From Candidatus Kariarchaeota archaeon (GTDB lineage: Archaea; Asgardarchaeota; Heimdallarchaeia; Heimdallarchaeales; Kariarchaeaceae): a stretch of DNA of 9,192 bases. This document shows, one piece after another, positions 1 to 5,763 of the stretch. The notes below the pieces were generated by a model that was not told the DNA's origin, did no database searches, and worked only from the letters and a program-made list of their open reading frames with translations. The position numbers and the translations under genes were made by a program. Location of the stretch: assembly GCA_016839545.1 (NCBI GenBank), contig JAEOUB010000102.1, positions 1-9,192 of the forward strand, given 5' to 3'. Position 1 is the first letter of the stretch. Each line of letters opens with the position of its first letter.

Positions 1-249
1 GTAACGTACACCATTGAAAGCATTTTCAATGTGTGCCCTTACTGTTCCTATGAGTGCCTTTTCCTTTTTACGGGGAAACAGCACCTCAAGGCTGATGATA
101 TCGTTATCCATGTCCATAACCACACCAGTATGAGTAAAATCTCTGACGACCTGACCGAGCTTTCCTTTTACTGTGAGAACTTTGCCGTCTAGATTGACGG
201 TGACATCTTCGGGAATTTCTACATCATATTGTAATCTTCCATATCTCAT
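1..249 (-). CDS. rpl6p: Ribosomal protein uL6 (L6), N-terminal part, cut by window edge
   Basis: The 83 visible residues begin MRYGRLQYDVEIPEDVTV and include VKGKLGQVVRDF (about 28-39). This is the first beta-sheet domain of L6, a large-subunit protein near the factor-binding site and sarcin-ricin loop. Positions after residue 83, including the second L6 domain, lie beyond the left edge. The ATG at 249 is preceded by GAGGTGA with a 5-base gap, and this site overlaps the uS8 stop (TGA at 262-260), so translation is probably coupled to uS8. uL6 after uS8 is the normal archaeal order. Nothing odd is visible in the part present. Confidence 0.95.
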   Translation of the reverse strand, partial: MRYGRLQYDVEIPEDVTVNLDGKVLTVKGKLGQVVRDFTHTGVVMDMDNDIISLEVLFPRKKEKALIGTVRAHIENAFNGVRY

Positions 250-259
250 TGATTTCACC

Positions 260-649
260 TCAGTAGACGTAGGCTAGGAGACGTCCTCCGATGCCTTTGT
301 CATGTGCCTCCACCTGGCTCATTACACCCTCAGGTGTGGTTAGAACCAGTATTCCGAAATTCACGGCTGGTAGGTATTTCTTCTCAAACTCTGTGATTTG
401 AGAGAATTTAACAGGAAAACGTGGGCGAATTCCAGCACACCTGTTAATTCTACCAAGCAGCTGTACACGGAATTTTCCACCACGACCATCCTCAATTCTT
501 TCAACTTCTCCAATGTACTGTGCTTTCTGTAGCGTTGCCAGTACATCCTGGATTACGTTGCTTGTGGGTGATATAATCACCTCTTTTCTACGACGCTCTT
601 CATATGCTCTGATTTTTGTCAAAGCATCAACGAGTGGATCCATCTGCAT
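260..649 (-). CDS. rps8p: Ribosomal protein uS8 (S8)
   Basis: 129 residues, full length for archaeal S8. This protein binds the central domain of 16S rRNA (helix 21) early in 30S assembly. The N-terminus MQMDPLVDALTKI matches the family's DPLxDAL start, EDGRGGKFRVQLLGRIN lies near residues 53-69, and the hallmark end GVMSQVEAHDKGIGGRLLAYVY is intact. The ATG at 649 has GGAGGT 9 bases upstream, inside the last codons and stop of uS14. A second ATG two codons later is farther than ideal from this site. uS14 ends 6 bases upstream and uL6 follows after 10 bases, so the three genes form a tight, probably coupled unit. Confidence 0.97.
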   Translation of the reverse strand: MQMDPLVDALTKIRAYEERRRKEVIISPTSNVIQDVLATLQKAQYIGEVERIEDGRGGKFRVQLLGRINRCAGIRPRFPVKFSQITEFEKKYLPAVNFGILVLTTPEGVMSQVEAHDKGIGGRLLAYVY

Positions 650-655
650 AATTAA

Positions 656-832
656 TTAACCTCCTCGGGACCCGGTTTTCTTAAAACCGAGTTTCTCGCC
701 AACTTCTCTGAAGCAGCGACGACAAATCATGAGATCTGCTCTTCTAATGAGACCACGGTGTGTTTCACATCGTTTGCATTTTCGACTACCTTTGCCGTAG
801 TTTGTCCTTTGTTTCTTAGGCTGTGTTCGCAT
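656..832 (-). CDS. rps14p: Ribosomal protein uS14 (S14), zinc-binding type
   Basis: A 58-residue protein starting MRTQPKKQRTNYGKGSRKC and ending FKKTGSRGG. Cysteines at 19, 22, 37 and 40 form the CxxC-x14-CxxC zinc site of the short archaeal/zinc-type S14 of the 30S head. The surrounding pattern (CETHRGLIRRADLMICRRCF, 22-41) is typical of the family. The ATG at 832 is preceded by TAAGGAGGAT about 8-10 bases upstream. uS8 starts 6 bases after its stop. Unlike most genes here, it is separated from the upstream gene uL5 by 167 bases (833-999), a spacer with hairpins and a possible leader peptide. Confidence 0.96.
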   Translation of the reverse strand: MRTQPKKQRTNYGKGSRKCKRCETHRGLIRRADLMICRRCFREVGEKLGFKKTGSRGG

Positions 833-999
833 AACAGTTAATCCTCCTTACCATTACTCAACCACGCGGTTGCCCACCGGTTGTGTGCAGGAGCATAACA
901 TGATCAAAACTCCTCTATTAAAGAGGTTGATTTAGTGACACTCACCTTACTAGTATGAATTTGATTTGTGACTACGTTCTTTTGCAGTGTTTTATGAAT
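833..999 (-). promoter_or_regulatory. Long uL5-uS14 spacer with two hairpins, candidate structured leader
   Basis: Most neighbouring genes in the cluster touch, but here 167 bases are non-coding. Read on the minus strand, two bulged hairpins are visible. The first is ATCAA-CCTCT with loop TTAAT and AGAGG-AGTT-TTGAT (about 904-931). The second is CAAC-CGGT with loop GGGCA and ACCG-CGTG-GTTG (about 858-882). Both have a 4-base bulge on the 3' side. The uS14 Shine-Dalgarno GGAGG follows. This could be an r-protein or translational control leader, an mRNA processing site, or simply a decayed intergenic region. The pairing is read by eye; the function is inferred. Confidence 0.35.
854..901 (-). 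CDS. Possible 15-residue leader peptide upstream of uS14
   Basis: An ATG at 901 opens 15 codons (MLCSCTQPVGNRVVE) ending in TAA at 856-854, just before the uS14 ribosome site. It has its own good site, AGAGGAG with about 8 bases to the ATG, and that site forms the 3' arm of the hairpin CCTCT-TTAAT-AGAGG. No family is recognised. It could be a translated control peptide coupling uS14 translation to its leader, or a chance ORF; at this length chance is quite possible. Confidence 0.22.
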   Translation of the reverse strand: MLCSCTQPVGNRVVE

Positions 1000-1545
1000 T
1001 CAGATTAACTCAATGTCATAGTTGTCTTTGAGAAATACTTTGGTTTCAACTGGGGATAGCATGTGATGTCGACCAATTTTCTTGGACCGGTACTTACGCT
1101 GCTTTACACGATAGCCAGCACGTTCCATCTGGACGAGAACGTCAAGTCCGATGATACCTAGGTTGGGATCATAGGATTGTCCGGGAATGTCGATATGCTC
1201 TGCAATACCAAATCCAAAGTTACCCTGCTTATCGATGCTCTTCTCTTTGAGTTTGTATTCTTTGGCATGGAATAGGCTCATAAGAAGCTCGTAAGCACGG
1301 TCACCTCTGACGGTAACGGTAGCACCAACGGGTTGACCCTTACGGATACCCCATGAACGCCAAGTGTCCTTGGCTAAGGTTTCAGTGGGGGTCTGACCTG
1401 CGATATTCGCCAGGATGGTCTTGGTTCTCTCCAGTGGGTCACCGGCAACACCAAGGCTAACATTGAGTTTTACTGCTGCAATTTTGGGACGGAGCATTGG
1501 CTGTGCGGCCCATTTCTCATTGTATTCTTCTACTGGTACACTCAT
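1000..1545 (-). CDS. rpl5p: Ribosomal protein uL5 (L5)
   Basis: 181 residues, the usual archaeal L5 size. L5 binds 5S rRNA in the central protuberance of the 50S subunit and contacts the P-site tRNA. Visible family blocks include NPxL-like MLRPKIAAVKLNVSLG near 17-32, the segment around GIRKGQPVGATVTVRG (about 66-81), GNFGFGIAEHIDIPG (about 108-122) and YDPNLGIIGLDV (about 125-136). I chose the ATG at 1545, 5 bases after AGAGGTGA. A GTG at 1554, overlapping the eS4 stop, would add three residues but lies within that Shine-Dalgarno. eS4 ends 5 bases upstream; the 3' side is the long 833-999 spacer. Confidence 0.96.
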   Translation of the reverse strand: MSVPVEEYNEKWAAQPMLRPKIAAVKLNVSLGVAGDPLERTKTILANIAGQTPTETLAKDTWRSWGIRKGQPVGATVTVRGDRAYELLMSLFHAKEYKLKEKSIDKQGNFGFGIAEHIDIPGQSYDPNLGIIGLDVLVQMERAGYRVKQRKYRSKKIGRHHMLSPVETKVFLKDNYDIELI

Positions 1546-1550
1546 TTTAT

Positions 1551-2291
1551 TCACCTCTGAAGCTCGATGTCTTCGCTCAACACGAACACATAATCGAGTG
1601 CGGTACGGAAAACCTCGTCATTTGCCTCATCTTCGAATGTTACCTCAGATGCTTTTGGACCATAACGTCTCTCAATGGAGATGATCTTACCGATCTTTCC
1701 TTGATGTCGGCCTTCGGTCACCATCGCCCTTGCGCCCTCTTCGAGCGGAAGCACGTCTAGGATTTCCTGTGAGGGAACTGCAATCTTGACAGAGTGCTGA
1801 CCTTTGATCTCATCAATGATTTCTCTACCTTCCTTGATCAGGATGTTACGACCGTCATGTAGAGAAATCTGGGTGTCTCCACCACGGACATTTCTCTTTC
1901 CAGTTACTTTACAGATCTTGTAGGAAGCTTCTCCCTCATCAATTGTGAAGGGAAGTAACCTGTGAGATGTGTGGATCTGGACACGGTATTTTTCGTCAAG
2001 TCCATCGAACTCGACAACATCCATATGACCTACGGGGAATTTTTCGTTGCTTCTGACACGACCGTCTATCCTTACCTTCCTTGAAGATAGGATTTTCTTG
2101 GTCTCAGAAGAATTCTTGGAAACACCAAGAACATCCCTCAGTAAAACTAAGAGAGGCATACCCATTTCCTTACCATGAGGACCGGGACTGATCTTGGGAA
2201 CAAACATCTGCTTGGCTTTCTTACGGTTAATTGGCCAGGTTCTAGGAGAGCTTGTTCTCTTCTGGTGTTGTCTTTTACCTGCTTTTGTCAT
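1551..2291 (-). CDS. rps4e: Ribosomal protein eS4 (S4e)
   Basis: A 246-residue S4e, a small-subunit protein found in archaea and eukaryotes but not bacteria, and a strong domain marker for this window. An N-terminal S4e block with SPGPHGKEMGMPL (35-47) is followed by an S4-type RNA-binding region (about 48-95). The central S4e domain contains KVTGKRNVRGGDTQISLHDG (128-147), and a KOW motif lies near 185-212 (VTEGRHQGKIGKI). The start ATG overlaps the uL24 stop as ATGA, so translation is probably coupled. The N-terminus is slightly longer and more basic than usual (MTKAGKRQHQKRTSSPRTW). uL5 follows after 5 bases. Confidence 0.96.
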   Translation of the reverse strand: MTKAGKRQHQKRTSSPRTWPINRKKAKQMFVPKISPGPHGKEMGMPLLVLLRDVLGVSKNSSETKKILSSRKVRIDGRVRSNEKFPVGHMDVVEFDGLDEKYRVQIHTSHRLLPFTIDEGEASYKICKVTGKRNVRGGDTQISLHDGRNILIKEGREIIDEIKGQHSVKIAVPSQEILDVLPLEEGARAMVTEGRHQGKIGKIISIERRYGPKASEVTFEDEANDEVFRTALDYVFVLSEDIELQR

Positions 2292-2887
2292 TTTTCATCT
2301 TCCTCCTCATCGACTTCTTCTCCGAGATCTTCGCCCTCTGCATCGTCATCAGACTCCACATCAGTTTCTTCTTCGAATTCCTCGTCGATATCATCAAGAT
2401 CCTCGTCATCAAGAAGTGGCTCTTCATCATCAAATTCGTCATCATCAAATTCGATGAGGTCTTCCTCTTCTGCCTCAGCTTCTGCAAGCACTGATTCGAT
2501 ATCGAGTTTTGCAGACTCATTGGCAATACGACGATTAATTAGCTCAAGTCTCTTTCTGTCCTTCTTGGTTACATACTTGGTAATAACCAGGTTGGAGGGA
2601 TGAATGGGAACACCGATCTCACTGGCATCTGTCTTTTTGTTGACAATACCTTCAACGTATACTCGCTGTCTACTGGGATCGGTTCGGTTTACCTTTCCAC
2701 TCTTGCCTTTGTAGTCACCACGTACGATAATTACAGAATCTCCTTCTCGAACGGGAAGGCTTCTGAAACCTTTTTCGTTCTGAAGAGTCTTGGACAGAGG
2801 AGCAGACATGAGTTTGTGAGTCTCGTGCTTTGAGACATTGTACTCATAGTACCTTTGTTTTCGGGGTTTTTTGCTACTTGTTCTCAT
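2288..2887 (-). CDS. rpl24p: Ribosomal protein uL24 (L24) with a long acidic C-terminal tail
   Basis: 199 residues, against about 120-150 in most archaea. Residues 1-127 are an ordinary L24: a basic N-terminus (MRTSSKKPRKQRYYEYN), the KOW domain VREGDSVIIVRGDYKGKSGKV (46-66), and the block GVPIHPSNLVITK (92-104). L24 starts 50S assembly by binding 23S rRNA near the tunnel exit. From 131 to 198 the chain is low complexity: 44 of 68 residues are Asp or Glu and none is Lys or Arg, with one Lys at the end. This is coded by GA-rich DNA on the minus strand. The ATG overlaps the uL14 stop (TAATG) and has GGTGG 4 bases upstream. The tail is in frame and followed by a clean ATGA junction with eS4, so it is not a sequencing frameshift. 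Confidence 0.95.
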   Translation of the reverse strand: MRTSSKKPRKQRYYEYNVSKHETHKLMSAPLSKTLQNEKGFRSLPVREGDSVIIVRGDYKGKSGKVNRTDPSRQRVYVEGIVNKKTDASEIGVPIHPSNLVITKYVTKKDRKRLELINRRIANESAKLDIESVLAEAEAEEEDLIEFDDDEFDDEEPLLDDEDLDDIDEEFEEETDVESDDDAEGEDLGEEVDEEEDEK

Positions 2888-3303
2888 TAAACCACCTTAC
2901 TCGCAATTGTACCAATTCTGGGCCACCGGTTGATAGCCTCTTTGGCAACTGGACCCTTGGCTTCATTTGATCTGGGGTCTCCTTGTGGATTGACAACAAC
3001 TACTGCATTGTCCTCAAAGGAGATCATCTCACCACTGTCTCTCTTGTATGGTCTTTTCTGTCTGACAACTACTGCTCTGACGATGGTCCTTCGCATCTTG
3101 GGATTGCCTTTCTTAACAGAAGCAATCACCATATCTCCAACACTTGCTTTGGGATAACGGTTCAATCGTCCACGGTAGCCGGCAACGGTCAGTACTTCTA
3201 CAACACGTGCACCTGAGTTGTCAGCAACACGAATACGAGTACCTGTCTGGATTCCAGCTGCAGCTTTATATCTTGGAAAACCTGCTGCTTTACGCTTTGC
3301 CAT
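2887..3303 (-). CDS. rpl14p: Ribosomal protein uL14 (L14)
   Basis: 138 residues, normal for archaeal L14, a large-subunit protein at the subunit interface near the factor-binding region. It shows the family core GTRIRVADNSGARVVEVLTV (21-40), ASVGDMVIASVKKGNPKMRR (53-72) and the archaeal end NRWPRIGTIASKVV. The basic N-terminus (MAKRKAAGFPRYKAAAGIQ) is the usual archaeal extension. The ATG at 3303 shares a base with the uS17 stop (TAATG) and has AAAGGAG about 10 bases upstream. uL24 begins in the same way at its stop, so uS17-uL14-uL24-eS4 is a chain of overlapping start/stop junctions. Confidence 0.97.
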   Translation of the reverse strand: MAKRKAAGFPRYKAAAGIQTGTRIRVADNSGARVVEVLTVAGYRGRLNRYPKASVGDMVIASVKKGNPKMRRTIVRAVVVRQKRPYKRDSGEMISFEDNAVVVVNPQGDPRSNEAKGPVAKEAINRWPRIGTIASKVV

Positions 3304-3641
3304 TACGAAACAACTCCTTTCTGCACTACAACAAAGCTAATGCTTTTTGCAAGTGGTCGACATTCTACTGCCTTAACTACATCACCTTCCTTGACATCAA
3401 TACAGTCTGGAAGACGAGCGGTAATGAGGCCTTTTCTACGCTCATACCGGTTATATTTTCTTACCAAATGGAGGAAATCTCTTCTGATGACCACAGCTCG
3501 AGTCATGTTGTCAGAGACGACAACACCCTCAAGAATACGACCACGTACTGGAAGAGAACCATGCCAGGGGCACTGTGTATCCTCACAGGTTTTGGCGGGA
3601 GCTTCAACTCCTTCTAAACCAATGTTTTTTACTTTACTCAT
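3303..3641 (-). CDS. rps17p: Ribosomal protein uS17 (S17), archaeal type
   Basis: 112 residues. S17 is an OB-fold primary 16S rRNA-binding protein of the 30S body. The archaeal N-terminal extension carries Cys19-x4-Cys24 in CEDTQCPWHGSL, followed by the S17 core VRGRILEGVVVSDNMTRAVVI (32-52; key residues G34, V40, T47), a KYNRYERRK block near 62-70 and DCIDVKEGDVVKAVECRPLAK (79-99). The ATG at 3641 has GAGGGA (3652-3647) about 6 bases upstream. This gene starts a run of overlapping genes, but it has a 211-base spacer upstream with a TATA-like box and several hairpins, so it probably opens its own transcription unit. Confidence 0.96.
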   Translation of the reverse strand: MSKVKNIGLEGVEAPAKTCEDTQCPWHGSLPVRGRILEGVVVSDNMTRAVVIRRDFLHLVRKYNRYERRKGLITARLPDCIDVKEGDVVKAVECRPLAKSISFVVVQKGVVS

Positions 3642-3733
3642 GATTTTCCCTCATAGCGTACTAATTCTGTAGCAAACCAAACAACCCCGTTACGAACCCA
3701 ATCGAGGGAGATTGAGTAATTGGAACCTGACAT
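3638..3733 (-). CDS. Possible 31-residue ORF overlapping the uS17 start
   Basis: ATG at 3733 opens 31 codons (begins MSGSNYSISLDWVRNG, ends LVRYEGKS) and its TGA overlaps the uS17 ATG as ATGA, the same junction used by uL24/eS4 in this cluster. No family is recognised. A GAGG sits only 2 bases before the ATG and GGGAGG lies about 24 bases upstream, so no well-placed ribosome site exists. The frame stays open further upstream to a GTG at about 3784, which would give a longer peptide but without a ribosome site. It may be a translated leader or a chance open frame. Confidence 0.25.
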   Translation of the reverse strand: MSGSNYSISLDWVRNGVVWFATELVRYEGKS

Positions 3734-3795
3734 TCCTCTGATAGGCTGTTTTTCTTTCCTCCCGAGGGAGGAGGTCAGGAGCACGATAGTACGAG
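3642..3795 (-). promoter_or_regulatory. Structured uS17 leader with repeated anti-Shine-Dalgarno element
   Basis: Three pairings are visible on the minus strand. CCTCCC-TC-GGGAGG (3771-3758) is a tight hairpin. CCTGAC (3779-3774) pairs with GTCAGG (3731-3726), enclosing the first hairpin. CAATC with loop TCCCTC and GATTG (3714-3699) is a third. The 8-mer CTCCCTCG occurs twice, exactly 60 bases apart (3770-3763 and 3710-3703), once in each small hairpin. Its TCCCTC is a perfect complement of the uS17 Shine-Dalgarno GAGGGA (3652-3647), so the loop at 3709-3704 could mask the uS17 ribosome site. This could be a site for feedback by an r-protein, but the ligand is unknown. Confidence 0.4.
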
Positions 3796-3814
3796 CTAAT
3801 TGAAGTTCATTCTA

Positions 3815-3826
3815 GTATATTATAAA
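3815..3826 (-). promoter_or_regulatory. TATA-like box, candidate internal promoter for uS17 onward
   Basis: TTTATAATATAC on the minus strand, preceded by CTCT as at the uS19 and LRR promoters, lies just after the Rnp1 stop. Transcription would start about 25 bases downstream, near 3796, giving a leader of roughly 155 bases before uS17. No clear BRE was identified. Confidence 0.45.
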
Positions 3827-3852
3827 GAGATAGATACCTATCACAGTGGCAA

Positions 3853-4140
3853 TTACCACCCTCGTAGTTTCTTCTTTCCTCTTTTGGCATGGGTTCCGAT
3901 TAACAACTTCCCTGATATAGTAACCAATCTTTCACCAGAACTAAATGTGAAGGATCCATTTACTTTCGATATCATACAAGATTTACCCTCGATATTCATC
4001 TCGACCATATTCCTGGTTTCAGAGAGAATAACACCGGTAATCCCAATCAAGTTAGGGTCTGAATGATCACTGACAGTGACTTGGTGACCAGAAATGTCGT
4101 TTTGCAGGATGCTGCGTGTGACCTCTTTATTACTCGACAT
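3853..4140 (-). CDS. rnp1: RNase P protein component 1 (Rnp1, Pop4/Rpp29 homologue)
   Basis: 95 residues of the Sm-like Rpp29/POP4 fold, one of the archaeal RNase P proteins. With its partner Rpp21 it helps the RNase P RNA cut tRNA 5' leaders. Family blocks are LIGITGVILSETRNM (31-45), ISKVNGSFTF (57-66) and ISGKLL (75-80), followed by a basic end KRGKKKLRGW. Its place between uL29 and uS17 is the standard archaeal context. The ATG at 4140 is 4 bases after the uL29 stop, with no clear Shine-Dalgarno, so translation probably depends on coupling to uL29. The 3' side is the long spacer leading to uS17. Confidence 0.93.
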   Translation of the reverse strand: MSSNKEVTRSILQNDISGHQVTVSDHSDPNLIGITGVILSETRNMVEMNIEGKSCMISKVNGSFTFSSGERLVTISGKLLIGTHAKRGKKKLRGW

Positions 4141-4144
4141 TAGA

Positions 4145-4351
4145 CTAATTAGCTTTAAGTTCAGCTTCTCGCTGTAGAGTTAGAATTCGGGCAATTGTTC
4201 TCTTGATACCCTTGATCTTACCTGGATCATCAATAGATCCACCAGAAGAGAGCTGGGATCGAACATCCATAAGCTGTCTGCGATATTTGGCTAGTTCGTC
4301 AGCAAGCTGACCAGAGTCATAGCTTCGGAGTTCTCTCATTTTCTTTACCAT
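4145..4351 (-). CDS. rpl29p: Ribosomal protein uL29 (L29)
   Basis: 68 residues, the normal short two-helix L29, a 50S protein at the polypeptide tunnel exit next to uL23 where targeting factors dock. It shows MRELRSYDSGQLADELAKYRRQLMDVR (5-31 region; key L14, L18, Y23, L27) and the second helix IKGIKRTIARILTLQREAE, ending ELKAN. The ATG shares a base with the uS3 stop (TAATG), and GAGGA just upstream, inside the uS3 tail codons, can serve as ribosome site. Rnp1 follows after 4 bases. Confidence 0.95.
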   Translation of the reverse strand: MVKKMRELRSYDSGQLADELAKYRRQLMDVRSQLSSGGSIDDPGKIKGIKRTIARILTLQREAELKAN

Positions 4352-5187
4352 TATTCCTCATCCTCCTCAATTTCAAGGTCTAAGTCTTCCTCGTCTTCTT
4401 CAAGGGCTGCGAGTGCTTCATCAGGAATGTCTTCATCAGTTGCGGCGTCAACCTCTTCAAGTGATTCGAGATCATCGAATTCCTCTTCCTCATCGAAATC
4501 CTCTTCGAATTCTGTGAATTCATCGTCTTGATCAAGATCAGTGAAGTCTTCATCATCCTCTCGAATAATTTCACGGGATGTGTGAGTTGGCTCAGCAATG
4601 ATGTCAACATGATCAGGAAGCACACTATCAGGAAGCATTATCCAGACAGTAATACCAAGAATACCTCTCTTTATCTTTGCCTTTGAATATCCTTTTCGTA
4701 CAAAAAGCTCTACGGGATGACCTGTCTTGGCAACAAAACCCTCTTTGAAATTTTCAATTCTTGCCCTTTGAGATGTGATTTTTCCAGAAACGGTAATTTG
4801 ACATCCAAGAGCACCAGAAGCCATAATACGCCTCATGGTTCCGTAAGCAGATCGTCGAAAATGTCGACCTCTCTCAAGAGAGGACGCAAGACGGGCAGCC
4901 ATAACCTGGGGGAAGATTTCGGGGTCATCAAGACCCTCAACTTCGATCTGAACATTTTCATGTCCAAGAATTTCTTTAACAGATGTAGATACTTTTTTGA
5001 TTGTCTGGCCTCGCTTTCCAATTGCCAGACCAACACGGCCCACTTTTAGGGTGATCTTGGTGACGGACGAAGATGGGTTGTAAATCATGTATCCGTACTC
5101 AGCGGATGCAAGTTCTTCAGCAAAATACTCATCAAGGAATACTTTGTCCATGCGTCTTTGTGTGAAGGATTTGATCGAATTTGGCAT
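4351..5187 (-). CDS. rps3p: Ribosomal protein uS3 (S3) with a long acidic C-terminal tail
   Basis: 278 residues. S3 sits at the mRNA entry channel of the 30S head. Residues 1-200 are canonical: N-terminal FTQRRMDKVFLDEYFAEEL (8-26), a type II KH domain with the GxxG loop GKRG at 57-60, and the C-terminal S3 domain with SAYGTMRRIMASGALGCQI (113-131), SGKITSQRAR (134-143) and GHPVELFVRKGYSKAKIKRG (156-175). Residues 210-278 form a tail with 43 Asp/Glu in 69 residues and no Lys or Arg. Some archaeal S3 proteins have short acidic ends; this one is unusually long. The ATG at 5187 has AGGAG about 11 bases upstream, beginning at the uL22 stop. The tail ends in a TAATG junction with uL29, so it is truly coding. 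Confidence 0.96.
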   Translation of the reverse strand: MPNSIKSFTQRRMDKVFLDEYFAEELASAEYGYMIYNPSSSVTKITLKVGRVGLAIGKRGQTIKKVSTSVKEILGHENVQIEVEGLDDPEIFPQVMAARLASSLERGRHFRRSAYGTMRRIMASGALGCQITVSGKITSQRARIENFKEGFVAKTGHPVELFVRKGYSKAKIKRGILGITVWIMLPDSVLPDHVDIIAEPTHTSREIIREDDEDFTDLDQDDEFTEFEEDFDEEEEFDDLESLEEVDAATDEDIPDEALAALEEDEEDLDLEIEEDEE

Positions 5188-5201
5188 ATTATCAATAACT
5201 C

Positions 5202-5663
5202 CTATGCTTCCTCGGCAATCAGCTCGAGGTGAGTAAGGGTTTTCACCTTGGCACTGGTACTTCCATAGGCACGTGAGAATATCCTTTTCATCTTTCTACC
5301 TCTCTGTGCGACAGCATGAATGATGAAGAGTCTATCAACCTCAAGACCTTTGTTTGTTGCATTCTTCTCAAGGCTCTCCAAAAGTAGGAGTACACGTTCT
5401 GCTGCCTTGACAGGATATCTACCAGAGTCCCATCCTTTCAGGTCAGACCTGTGGCCTACCTTCTTGTTATATCTACGGAAAGGAACGGAACGTTTCATTG
5501 CAATTACATCTTCGAGGTATTCTTTAGCTCTCTCCACCAGCATGCCTTTGATGTGTGTGGCAATCTCACGGGTGTGTTTGAAAGAGATGTCTTCCTCTCG
5601 AATGGATGCTTTTACGGTTTTATCAGGATCTAAGCCTATGACCGAGTAACCAAAGCGTGCCAT
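5202..5663 (-). CDS. rpl22p: Ribosomal protein uL22 (L22)
   Basis: 153 residues, archaeal L22 length. L22 lines the peptide exit tunnel and binds several 23S rRNA domains. Typical blocks are DPDKTVKASIREEDISFKHT (12-31), AKEYLEDVIAMKRSVPFRRY (46-65), the archaeal stretch VGHRSDLKGWDSGRYPVKAA (69-88), and the long beta-hairpin end with IIHAVAQRGRKMKRIFSRAYG (114-134). The ATG at 5663 has no Shine-Dalgarno, but a TATA-like TTTATTTAATAA lies about 37 bases upstream, fitting a short-leader mRNA. It is the first gene after the LRR insertion and probably opens the uL22-uS3-uL29-Rnp1 unit. Confidence 0.97.
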   Translation of the reverse strand: MARFGYSVIGLDPDKTVKASIREEDISFKHTREIATHIKGMLVERAKEYLEDVIAMKRSVPFRRYNKKVGHRSDLKGWDSGRYPVKAAERVLLLLESLEKNATNKGLEVDRLFIIHAVAQRGRKMKRIFSRAYGSTSAKVKTLTHLELIAEEA

Positions 5664-5693
5664 ATTATCTACGATACTAGGCGATAATCAATC

Positions 5694-5707
5694 ATTATTA
5701 AATAAAC
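5694..5707 (-). promoter_or_regulatory. TATA-like box, candidate promoter for uL22
   Basis: TGTTTATTTAATAA on the minus strand is the most AT-rich stretch in the 100-base spacer between the LRR gene and uL22. Its centre is about 37 bases before the uL22 ATG, so transcription would begin about 12 bases before the start codon. uL22 lacks a Shine-Dalgarno, which agrees with a short leader. Confidence 0.45.
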
Positions 5708-5763
5708 AGATATGAATCAACGCTGTATTCAATTAGCTTACGTGATGCTACTTCCTGTTGAGA

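Noticed and set aside
2175..2603. Long plus-strand Ser-rich open frame opposite uL24 and eS4
   Set aside because: It is the complement of the Asp/Glu codons of the uL24 acidic tail; the low-complexity GA-rich DNA leaves other frames open. uL24 on the minus strand is clearly the real gene.
3144..3617. 157-codon plus-strand open frame opposite uL14/uS17
   Set aside because: Lies antisense to two well-conserved r-proteins, has no family resemblance and no promoter or ribosome site.
3800..4066. Plus-strand open frame opposite Rnp1
   Set aside because: Shadow of the Rnp1 gene, which has clear family motifs on the other strand.
2294..4560. Frameshift or assembly error as source of the acidic tails
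   Set aside because: Both tails end in clean stop/start junctions (ATGA, TAATG) with the next r-protein gene, and the core domains upstream are intact in the same frame.
4380..4625. Met/Lys-rich minus-strand frame within uS3
   Set aside because: An out-of-frame shadow of the uS3 acidic tail, with no ribosome site and no recognisable protein.
5664..5763. Possible C/D-box guide RNA in the LRR-uL22 spacer (GTGATGC on the plus strand)
   Set aside because: The C box is imperfect and no CTGA D box lies at a suitable distance.
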